DNA of 64,000 nucleotides, taken from NCBI RefSeq assembly GCF_011602085.1, contig NZ_JAAONY010000002.1:434001-498000 (forward strand). Reading direction: 5' to 3'. The position numbers were made by a program, and so were the translations under genes. Below the pieces are notes generated by a model. The model was not told where the DNA came from, did not search any database, and worked only from the letters and a program-made list of their open reading frames with translations. Numbering within the stretch: position 1 is the stretch's first letter; the number at the start of each line of letters is the position of its first letter. Below are positions 36,201-44,400 of this stretch, piece after piece. The DNA comes from Pseudoteredinibacter isoporae. GTDB taxonomy: Bacteria > Pseudomonadota > Gammaproteobacteria > Pseudomonadales > Cellvibrionaceae.

Positions 36201-39200
36201 CTCAATGCCGGTAAGGCGTCAATGCTCAGTTCATCCGAGAATGGAGAAAAGACATCAACATTGCCCCCCGTTACCGGGTGGGTATAACGCTGAAGATTGC
36301 GAACTTTGTAACGATAGCGGTTTTGCCAGGGCGCCTGCGCATCCGTGTAACTGTTGCTGCTTACTTCTCCCAGCAAGCTGAAGTCGCCATCATTTTCAGC
36401 GCGATGAACCTGGAAAATGCCGGTGGCAGCTGCCGTCCACTGTAATTGAACCTCGCTGCCCGAAACCCGTTGCACCGTTAAGCCGCCTGGAAGATTGGTG
36501 TTGAAACCCGCAAAGACTTCCTGCTCTTGTTCGATGCCGACCAAACCGTTGGCGGTCACCGCCGCGACTTTATAACGATATAACTCACCTGCGATCGCAC
36601 TGCTGTCGACATACTCCAGTTCAGTGACATCGGCCAGCTGGCTATAAGTTTCCCCATGACGCTGACGAGAAACGACATAGTGGTCAATATTGGTGGTATC
36701 CGCAGGTGCTTGCCACTGAATACTGATTTGTTGCTGCAACGGCGCCAGCACCGCTTGCAATTGTTCTACGGCTGGCAGCTGGGAACGACTTGGATCCAAT
36801 GGGAAAGCGTCCTGATCGTTTTCGACGCCATCGTTATCTTTGTCATCGTCGCGCGCGTCTGGGATGCCATCACCGTCGGTATCCAGAGGCTTATCATTCG
36901 GATCGTTTGGATCACTGCCCAGCTCGATTTCGTCGTCATTGCTAAAACCATCGCCATCACGATCCGGGTCGCTGTTATCCCCTATACCATCGCCGTCCAG
37001 ATCCGAAGTTTCATTGGGATCATTCGGGAAGGCATCCTGATCGTTGGCGACACCATCACCATCCCGATCGGGGTCACTATTGTCCCCAATACCATCGCCA
37101 TCTATATCCGATGATTCGCTTGGATCGTTCGGGAACGCATCCTGATCGTTGGCAACACCATCACCATCGCGATCCGGATCACTGTTATCCCCAATGCCAT
37201 CGCCATCTAAATCCGATGATTCATTTGGATCGTTCGGGAATGCATCGTTTTCATTGGCAACACCATCGCCGTCACGGTCTAAATCCGCGTTATCGCCTAC
37301 GCCGTCACCGTCAATATCGGAACTTTCATTTGGATTGTTCGGGAACGCATCCTGATCATTCGGCACACCGTCGCCGTCACGATCCGGGTCACTGTTATCA
37401 CCAATACCATCGCCATCCAGGTCGTTACTTTCGTTTGGATCTTCCGGGAAAGCATCCTGGTCATTGTCGACACCATCGCCGTCTTTATCCGGATCGCTGT
37501 TGTCGCCGATGCCGTCTCCATCCAAATCGCTGGACTCATTCGGGTCATTCGGGAAGGCATCTTCATCGTTCAGTACACCATCACCATCACGATCCGTATC
37601 AGCATTGTCACCAATACCATCGCCATCAAGATCGGCCCACTCCTCGGGATTGTTCGGGAAGACATCTTCATCGTTGTTAACGCCATCACCATCGCGATCA
37701 GGGTCGCTATTGTCACCAATACCGTCGCCATCGAGATCGGCCCATTCAGTCGGGTCATCCGGGAAGGCATCGTCTTCGTCAGGAACACCATCGCCATCGC
37801 GATCCTCCGCTCCCACTTTCAAGGTATAACTTTGCTCGACACCTTTGCCCGTGAACAATTCGCTCACCTTGAGCTTTACGTCGTAATTGCCGTTTTGATC
37901 TGGCGTCCAACTAATCAATCCCGTTGCTGAATTGATTTCCATCCCATCCGGCTTGGTAAGCAGTTCATACAGCAAAAAGTCACCATCAGCATCTTCCGCT
38001 TGAACCTGATACTGATAAAGCTGCCCTATTCCCGCTGTCGTTACCGGCTCACTGACAATAACCGGGGGAGTATTCGCAGCGCAGCTATCAGGGGCGCCTA
38101 CACTGTAGTTATTATCAACTTCCAAATCTGACAACGCCCGGCTGTAGAACGCCGCCATGTGGATATCACCGCGCCAACCTCGGTTGTACCCATCGCCACT
38201 GACCAGTTGGAGGTTAGCAAATTTATCCCAGCCCAAGTCGCTACCACTCAAGTGGCGTAAAATACTCTGGCGACCATTGATGTAAATGGAGGTCATGCCG
38301 TCCTTGTCTTTGCTGATCACCACATGACTCAATTTATTTTGTTTGAGCTTATCCTTGGATTTCAGACTCGAACTTCCGCCCCATTCATTGAAAAATTCGA
38401 CTTCTATTTTCCGGCGGTGCTGATAGATCTCCATATCAGGGTAAAAATTTGAACCGGCAATGCTGGCCAGCATTCCGTAACGGGGTTGGGAGCGCGATGG
38501 GCGTAACCAAAACTCCGCCGAGAATTCGTTACTGTCAGATACTGAATCCGAGAGTTTTTCAATACCGCTACTCGATGTCAGTTGTGCTCGACCTTTTACG
38601 GTCAAACCTCCGCAAGCCATCCATTCACTGCGACCGGTATCTTCCAGATACAGGTCGATCAGAGGCGCGTGCCCGGAGCCATCTTTAACATCTCTTCCAT
38701 GACCTTCGGCAAAGGTATAAATCGCCTGCAAACCGGCAACCACCCGATGTGGTGATGTGCTGGACAGCAATTGCACATCCCAACTTTGCTCACTGACGGC
38801 ACCGCCATCGTCAGTTACTGTAAGTTTCAGGCGATGTAAACCTTCTGTATCAAGGAAGTGATTCAGCTCGGCGTCGGTTGAGATTTCCTCACCATTGAGC
38901 GTCCAACGATAAGAGGCAATATCCCCATCAATGTCATGGGAGGCGCTGGCATCAAAGGTGAGGTTAAACGCCTGGTTGGAAACCGTTTCACCTTCTTCGA
39001 CGCTTATAATCGGCGCCCGATTACAACTGCCCTGCACACCATTGGTATAACGTGCCTGAACCTCAGCGGCATCCAAGCTTTCGTCGTGAACAGCGAGGTA
39101 GAGAAACTGCCCCTGCCAACGATCACTGAGGAAACCCAAATCTGCCAAATACAAATAGGCATTGTTACCACGGCTCCACTGCCGATCCAATCCAGAGTTA

Positions 39201-39769
39201 TCCTGAACCTCATCAACCAAGGTGCCATTTATATAGAGACTGATTGAACCACTGTCACTGTGACTGAAGACCAGATGATCCAGACCCTCGCTTCCCGAAC
39301 CGGCCGGATCACTGGAAAGGATTCTGCGATTACCTCTGCGGTAACCATTATCAATGCTGATACCAGCCTGATATCCTCGGCCATACTGGCTGATCCAGAA
39401 ATACTCCCTGTATGGACCGGACAGATTGACAATTTCATCCAGAAAAAAGGAGGCGTCTTCAGAGGGCTTCAACCACATTTCAACGCTGACTTCGCCACTG
39501 GAAATAACGCCGTTGCGAATTTTGCTTGCGGGCTGTTGGGAACTGACCGACATATCACCACTGACTTCCAAACCACCACAAGCCAGCCATTGATCCGCAT
39601 TCGGATCGTGAATACTCAGATTTAATGGCCCCGCCACGCTTGAGCTATCACGAACCACATTTCCGGCGCCCTCATCGAAACGGTACTCCGCGAGAGTTTC
39701 GGATCTCAACTGGGCTGACCATGTCAGGACCAGAGCGCACAATAATGTCAAAATTCGTAAATTACTCAT
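33293..39769 (-). CDS. Giant exported LamG / PKD / TSP3 / FN3 surface protein
   Basis: 2,158 aa, signal peptide ending WSAQLRSE (about 24). Domains in order: LamG/concanavalin-like (about 25-245); PKD (about 255-335, DASASHDIDGD); second LamG (about 345-565); cadherin-like putative Ig (about 567-655, ISWTPDQNGNYDV); eight thrombospondin type-3 calcium-binding units of 35 residues (about 656-990); two fibronectin-III domains (about 1000-1170); several Ig-like beta-sandwiches (about 1190-1880); a carboxypeptidase-regulatory-like domain (GFILDQRQEPIAGIEVSLP, about 1890); and a beta-rich C-terminus. No sorting signal, autotransporter barrel or RTX secretion signal is seen. Carbohydrate or cell-surface binding is the natural guess for LamG. 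It ends with TAA directly before the Rhs ATG, implying translational coupling and equimolar production. Confidence 0.85.
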   Translation of the reverse strand: MSNLRILTLLCALVLTWSAQLRSETLAEYRFDEGAGNVVRDSSSVAGPLNLSIHDPNADQWLACGGLEVSGDMSVSSQQPASKIRNGVISSGEVSVEMWLKPSEDASFFLDEIVNLSGPYREYFWISQYGRGYQAGISIDNGYRRGNRRILSSDPAGSGSEGLDHLVFSHSDSGSISLYINGTLVDEVQDNSGLDRQWSRGNNAYLYLADLGFLSDRWQGQFLYLAVHDESLDAAEVQARYTNGVQGSCNRAPIISVEEGETVSNQAFNLTFDASASHDIDGDIASYRWTLNGEEISTDAELNHFLDTEGLHRLKLTVTDDGGAVSEQSWDVQLLSSTSPHRVVAGLQAIYTFAEGHGRDVKDGSGHAPLIDLYLEDTGRSEWMACGGLTVKGRAQLTSSSGIEKLSDSVSDSNEFSAEFWLRPSRSQPRYGMLASIAGSNFYPDMEIYQHRRKIEVEFFNEWGGSSSLKSKDKLKQNKLSHVVISKDKDGMTSIYINGRQSILRHLSGSDLGWDKFANLQLVSGDGYNRGWRGDIHMAAFYSRALSDLEVDNNYSVGAPDSCAANTPPVIVSEPVTTAGIGQLYQYQVQAEDADGDFLLYELLTKPDGMEINSATGLISWTPDQNGNYDVKLKVSELFTGKGVEQSYTLKVGAEDRDGDGVPDEDDAFPDDPTEWADLDGDGIGDNSDPDRDGDGVNNDEDVFPNNPEEWADLDGDGIGDNADTDRDGDGVLNDEDAFPNDPNESSDLDGDGIGDNSDPDKDGDGVDNDQDAFPEDPNESNDLDGDGIGDNSDPDRDGDGVPNDQDAFPNNPNESSDIDGDGVGDNADLDRDGDGVANENDAFPNDPNESSDLDGDGIGDNSDPDRDGDGVANDQDAFPNDPSESSDIDGDGIGDNSDPDRDGDGVANDQDAFPNDPNETSDLDGDGIGDNSDPDRDGDGFSNDDEIELGSDPNDPNDKPLDTDGDGIPDARDDDKDNDGVENDQDAFPLDPSRSQLPAVEQLQAVLAPLQQQISIQWQAPADTTNIDHYVVSRQRHGETYSQLADVTELEYVDSSAIAGELYRYKVAAVTANGLVGIEQEQEVFAGFNTNLPGGLTVQRVSGSEVQLQWTAAATGIFQVHRAENDGDFSLLGEVSSNSYTDAQAPWQNRYRYKVRNLQRYTHPVTGGNVDVFSPFSDELSIDALPALSVVVKEVVKLGEGQYRAIHHQQGFYSLNVAVSGSQGDVSLEAESNGSRVTAQGGNGDLSLQVPVEGQTATWTITLTEQDMPQRSLQFTLELVVDNIAPVLAPIDDQDVPAARTSLVISGQVSDDSGAIGSVYIRSDRLGEQQFSGEIQADGSFSIEMPILVGVNQLTVFATDLAGNVAQQNVTINRETGNQPSIAISSPNNNSVVNTEVITVSGYVYTQLPASQIRMSLGDRVLFPSDAQDGRYSFSFDNIRLSEGINQLVVKAETSAGDTTAKVNVEYVADGNGGGNDDGPVLVFNDAATERFTQRDSLVIAGCVRATSLPVQFTVNDAPIALTFNGNQACFDYPANTANAESEALSLLFRVVDAGAKETEQTIRISKDSIKPSFTLEQSELQLSPEVNDVSSNPFTLSGAVRDKNLAGASLNGVPLKLNPGANPEESRFNTALQLPVNEAKSVTLEAWDKAGNRQTLRYELRSSSAYSIELLTPDVSQTLELTGPTANIEISARVLGLEAGQTVELQLNDDAPLTMQLVETLARSNVNLDLSSNQHRLTLRILSSAGEQLSQQVFTLTTLDLNSLELQVQEQVPVAGSLHNEPNDIVQLHFNRAIDPDLLTVTIRETVNGLDYVPPSRIPKDFPELDNTKAIIVQRNQETVPGELSIQQGLSSVAFVSSRDFAYGSTVYVDVSYDGEEISRSNFKVRAVPSFLHGFILDQRQEPIAGIEVSLPSLGLTSTSDVNGGFSFGFNLPPEKALRAGRYEIVYNPEKASPHYGEVREWVTVEEGKLSRARAVVVPLLNKEVPYRPIASASEQVILASGELELNLSQAQLEFSQLRDNGSVHVQFTPFQQMSYIAQTGALPQWVYNIQPANIQLRGSFSVRMKMPAFRGSYDYIPQDDSLVVMVGLDRDSRRVLPIGVGRIKAGWVEASIDNANTLDQLGYVIASPPQQALLQAFLDGETSIHALRNGLEQGN
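36958..37745 (-). repeat. Tandem 105-bp repeats encoding eight TSP3 units
   Basis: Each unit encodes D(L/I)DGDGIGDNSDPDRDGDG followed by a variable xNDxDAFPxxPxESS segment, 35 residues in all. DNA similarity between units is high, with mainly third-position changes. The Asp-rich motifs are typical calcium ligands. Confidence 0.9.
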
Positions 39770-39782
39770 GCTTCAATGCTTT

Positions 39783-40601
39783 TTATTTGTATTCCACTTT
39801 GAGGTCGGCCAAAACCTGATCGGAGGCCTCTTTCGCCGAATCCTTGATCGACTGAACGGTTAACGCTCTTTGTATTTCCCGGGTTGCTGATGCCAAAGAC
39901 TGACGCTCGCCGTCATTTTTTGAAATCAAGCGAAACAGTTTCGGCACATTGTCGATGTACACCAGAGAGGAAGTTTCACCTGGTGATAAACGCGATAAGA
40001 CATTCCTAACACGTGCAGAAACAGGTGTTGTTGCGGTACTGGACTGTAAATGCCGCAAAGATTCTGGCAGCGAATCCTGTTGCCAGCTTTCACGGCTTGC
40101 CTGTGAGGACAACGTTTGCAATTGCTCACCTAAATCCTGCTCGTCAACAACACCGTTGAATTGCAAGATTTCATAGTGATAGCTATCTGGCGCGGTAAAA
40201 CGGTCGATGTTGCTTTGATAATAAGCCTCGACCTCAGCAGCAGACGGCGGTGTACCCATCTTGTATTCCTGTAGATAGGTTTCCACCAAACGCTCTTCCC
40301 GATAACGCTCGACTTCCAACTCAAGTTGGGCCAGCTCCTGCTTGTCCATTTTGGCAAGCTGGGCATCGGCCAAGGCTCGCATGCGAACGAGGCTATCGAG
40401 CGCATTTGCTCGTGCATCGGCACTGACAATCGATCGATAGTTCGGACCGTAGGCCTTGGCCAAGGTCATATCCAACTGGGCCTGAGTGATGGTACTGTTC
40501 CCAACTTTGGCAATAAAAGGCTCCTGCTTTTCCGCACAAGCTCCGAGAAACAGTCCAAACACACATGCCGTCAGCGGCAAGCGCTTAGCGCGAATAGCCA
40601 T
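39783..40601 (-). CDS. SurA/EpsD-like lipoprotein chaperone, degenerate isomerase domain
   Basis: 272 aa. Lipobox LGAC with the lipidated Cys at 22 and Ala at +2, which predicts the outer membrane facing the periplasm. Residues about 28-150 form a SurA-type N-terminal helical chaperone domain (AKVGNSTITQAQLD start, long amphipathic helices). The C-terminal part has the parvulin outline but lacks the HIL and GG.LG / PFG-H motifs of an active enzyme, so it is probably only a holdase. GAGG ribosome-binding site 6 nt before ATG. The ATG lies one base after the stop of the active paralogue, so the two are coupled and may work as a pair on the giant exoproteins. Confidence 0.8.
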   Translation of the reverse strand: MAIRAKRLPLTACVFGLFLGACAEKQEPFIAKVGNSTITQAQLDMTLAKAYGPNYRSIVSADARANALDSLVRMRALADAQLAKMDKQELAQLELEVERYREERLVETYLQEYKMGTPPSAAEVEAYYQSNIDRFTAPDSYHYEILQFNGVVDEQDLGEQLQTLSSQASRESWQQDSLPESLRHLQSSTATTPVSARVRNVLSRLSPGETSSLVYIDNVPKLFRLISKNDGERQSLASATREIQRALTVQSIKDSAKEASDQVLADLKVEYK

Positions 40602-40602
40602 A

Positions 40603-41439
40603 TCAGCCCTCTTTTTTCACTTTAGTGGTTTCCAACAGTCGGCTGATTTCGGCATCCTTGTACTGATTGCGCAATTTGTATCGAATTTCACCTTTCGCGG
40701 CATTGTACGGGCGGCGTATAACGCTGGGCTCTTCCACGACTGTCAGCAGGTGGTATCCAAAGGGTGTCTCAATAATGTTGGACACGTCGCCTACTGGCAG
40801 CTTGAAAGCCAGCTCGCTGAAGTTAGGTGCGATACTGCCTTCTTGAATCCAACCGATATCGCCGCCTTTTTTTGCCGAAATTTTATCTTCAGAATACAGT
40901 TTGGCGGCTTCTTTAAAGTCCATACCTGCTTGTATTTTAGACTGGGCTTCTTGCAAGGTATTGCGCTTTGCCTGACGCTGGGTATCGTCGGTCAAAGGAC
41001 CAACTCGCACCAGAATATGAGCCACATGCACCTTTTTCTTTTCAAACTCTTCAGGGTTAGCGTCGTAATAAGCGGTTACCGCTTTCTCGTCGACGCGTTT
41101 CTCAAGATACGTTTCAAAATAGCGATTAATCTGAACCTGTTTGCGCAACTCATTGATTTCAGCTTGAACCAGGTTTGAATCTTCATTCAATGCAGAGACC
41201 GCATCGGCCAGCGCTTCACGTTGTAGATATTCATCCAGAAGCTTTTGTTTCTGAGCGTCATCTTTAGGTTTGAGGTTTCGATACGCCAGAAAGGCGTCAA
41301 ACTCTTCAGCGGTAATACCTTTGCCGTTCACCGTCGCAATTGATGGTGCCTTATCATTACAGGCTGTCAGCGATGCAATCAGAGCACATGCCAGTACTAA
41401 GCGTAATTTGTTGAGTTTCATGTTTAATCTCTTGTTCAT
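40603..41439 (-). CDS. PpiC/SurA-type peptidyl-prolyl isomerase lipoprotein
   Basis: 278 aa. Lipobox LTAC (Cys 27; Cys 21 if the second ATG at 41421 is used, which would give a more usual signal length), Asn at +2, so outer-membrane lipoprotein. N-terminal SurA-like helical domain (about 30-135), then a complete parvulin domain: HVAHILVRV, LYSEDKISAKKGGDIGW, F.LPVGDVSNIIETPFGYHLLTV. This makes it an active proline isomerase and chaperone in the periplasm. Dedicated isomerases inside an exoprotein operon are known from autotransporter-like and exosortase/EPS systems. Here they are the only folding factors in the visible operon. Confidence 0.9.
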   Translation of the reverse strand: MNKRLNMKLNKLRLVLACALIASLTACNDKAPSIATVNGKGITAEEFDAFLAYRNLKPKDDAQKQKLLDEYLQREALADAVSALNEDSNLVQAEINELRKQVQINRYFETYLEKRVDEKAVTAYYDANPEEFEKKKVHVAHILVRVGPLTDDTQRQAKRNTLQEAQSKIQAGMDFKEAAKLYSEDKISAKKGGDIGWIQEGSIAPNFSELAFKLPVGDVSNIIETPFGYHLLTVVEEPSVIRRPYNAAKGEIRYKLRNQYKDAEISRLLETTKVKKEG

Positions 41440-41448
41440 TACCTGGTT

Positions 41449-44400
41449 TTACTGAAGCACACTACCGGAGCCGGAACGAATCCGGTCCAGGTCTATGGTA
41501 GATGCGCCAATGTTATTTACGATGACGCGGTCTGCACCGAAGTCCAGATACGCGCCGTTTTTCACTTCGATAATTTCAAACACATGCACACCGATGAGCG
41601 TCTTTCCGTCATATACCGAAAGATCATCATCTGTATGAATTTTCAACGTGTTATCGGTATGGCTATGAATGGTGTAGTTCGGTGCAGCACCGTCGTTTAC
41701 ATCGAGGTTTACGAGTCGACCAGCAAGCTCGTTGTCAGTTGTCCATGGTGTGCCTGCGACCTCGACATCCCAAATACCGGCACTGCCGGTCAAATTACTA
41801 ATCACCAACTCACCCACCGTATGGACAGGTGTGCTGTATTGGGCAGCCGTATTGCCGCCATTGTCGGCGATGAGTTTACGATTACTGAGGTCACGGTTGG
41901 CATAAAGAATTGTGCCCGCACCGCCAATCTGGGAACTGTCCTGAGCCCCTTGGGCAAAGACACTCCCGGTAAAACCGCTCACATCATCAACCGCAATTAA
42001 AGCTCGACCACCGCCGTCGGCCGAATTGGCAGAACCGCAACTGTCACAGAAGCCGCGAACGTCAATCGTACCGCTACCCAGCAATTGATCAGCTTGAATC
42101 TTGATACTGCCACCGGAGCCATATCGATTTGCCCCGTAAGCCAATACATTCCCCTGTATATTCACTGTGGGCGCTTCAAGTGAAATGCTACCACCAGTAT
42201 CGCTGCCAAAACCTGCCGTATCGGCACGGTCATAATGACCGTAGAAGCACTCAGTCAAACCTGCTGCAACACCTGCGTGGGAGTATACCGTTTCGTTAGC
42301 TAGACAGGCGGGATAGGAAAGCCCTAAATCGTCTCTTGCGTAGTTGTCAGCACGTACATTGGTCATATCAATGCGTGAATTTTCATTCAGCAGTAATGTG
42401 CCGCCACTCGAAATCTGCACAGAGATTGGTGAATAACCGAAACCGAAAAAGCTGCTGTCACTGCTTTGAAAAGGCTGAATCACTGTATCGAGCAGCGTCA
42501 TAGCTGCCGTACTCTGCAAAGATTCAACATTGACGACAATCTGCTGGGTACTGCCATCCAATTGGAACACCGTTGCACTGAGATTCCTTGCTTTAAAACT
42601 GCTCCCGCTGGAAGCTACCAGAGGGCCATTCAAATTCGCCGTGTTTTTAACACGAAGTTCAGACTCATTTTGGCTAATGACGCCTTCGGTACCACTTAAG
42701 GTCAGACTGTCCGCTTGCAACGTTGCCGCCTTCAAGCTCACCTGAGCACCAGCGCTAACCGCTTCGCTTGACACCATCTTGCAGTCATCCAGAGATATTC
42801 CACCGGAAGATACAAATGCTCCGCTCAATTTCAGTTCGGTTACAGCCGAGCAATCCAGGCTACTTACGTTAGCTGCACCCTCGATTTCGATTGTTCTGCG
42901 TGCACTGATCTGGGTTTGAGGATTTCCGTCAATTCCACCAATACTCCAATTCGAATTATCAGTACTGCTTGTATTGATTTCGAAACGCCCACCTGCGGAC
43001 ACAGTACCCAGATAAAGGCGATTGACATTCGTCAATAGAACGTCGGTAGCCGACAAGGTGGCGTCTCTTGCTATAGTCACATTCCCGACATTTTCAATAT
43101 TCACTGTCTGTGCTGATAAGGCATCTTTTATATCTATGTATCCGCTTGAGTTCGACGTAAAGTTACCACTTGTATTCACCGCCGCAACCACTGCAATACC
43201 GGAACTCTCCAGAAAGCTGAAGCTCGCCGCACTAATTGTACGAATACCGAAATCACTACTATCCCTGATAAATGAGGAATCTTCCAATAACGCATTTCCC
43301 GTTATCGTCGAGTTCCCCGTACCAAAAGTGGTAGAGGAGCTGTTATCAAGATCAAGATCGGCACCTATCTGAGTGGCTTTTTCCACTATCAGCTTAGAGC
43401 TGTCCTTTTGTGTGACACCTTGAGTAACCGAAAGATTATTGCCAACGTTGACTGTTGTATTTCCAGTTAAAGCAATACTGTCTACACTGAGATCTCCATT
43501 GAAATCATAAGTGCCAAGGTCTAACGACAGTCCGGAACCAATAACCGTATCGCCACCCACCTTGAACTTAAAACTGCTGTATTGAACTTGATATAAAAAG
43601 TTGTCGGCGTTTAAGTCACCAATAATTTCTACAGATCCGTTGCCCGAAAAATCTCCATTGACGGTAAGATTCCCGCGCACGTTCAAACCCTCATCACCGA
43701 TCGTTACAGAGTCTGCAATCACATTGCCAAGAAAAGTGTTCTTCTGAGCGGTATCCAGATGACCTAAAACCGTATCTGCACCGGTCTCGATTCTAGGCAC
43801 ATCATCGATGGAATTATTATTGGTGAGGTCGTACGAGTCGGCGTACAACAAGCGGCCAGTACTAATAGACGCCTTGTTTTCAACTCGCAGTTCTTTCAGA
43901 CGAAGAATACCAACCAGTTCTTTACCTACATAAGAGGAAAGATCATCACTTGAGTCAATCGTTAAACTGTTATCGGTATTCGCTATAACGGTATAGATGC
44001 TGCCATCACTTTGGCTACTGTCCAAAATAAAAGGCTGCCCAATCAAACTCTGCCTTGCCAGCGTTGATGGGTAGGTTTGGGACCACTTTAACTCCGTATT
44101 AAAATTGTCACTGATGGTGATTTTTTGTTGCCCTGAACCAATATCTTCAATCTGACTGATCGTGTGTGGAAGAAGGCCATATATTACTGTGCTGGGAATA
44201 TCATTCTGAGCTGTATTATTTGCAGTATTGGAACTTATCAACAAACTTGGCGCGGCATCGCTCTGAGCCTTCACATAAACTGTGCCGGGACCAGACGACT
44301 TACGAGGATGAATTTTAGTACCTTCACGAGCTTGCAAGGTCAGACTGTCAAGAATGTCACCACCGGAAAAACTGTCGAAATAAATCGCAATACGTCCACC

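Noticed and set aside
36958-37745. CRISPR or non-coding tandem repeat
   Set aside because: The repeats are in frame and encode calcium-binding TSP3 motifs inside a large gene.
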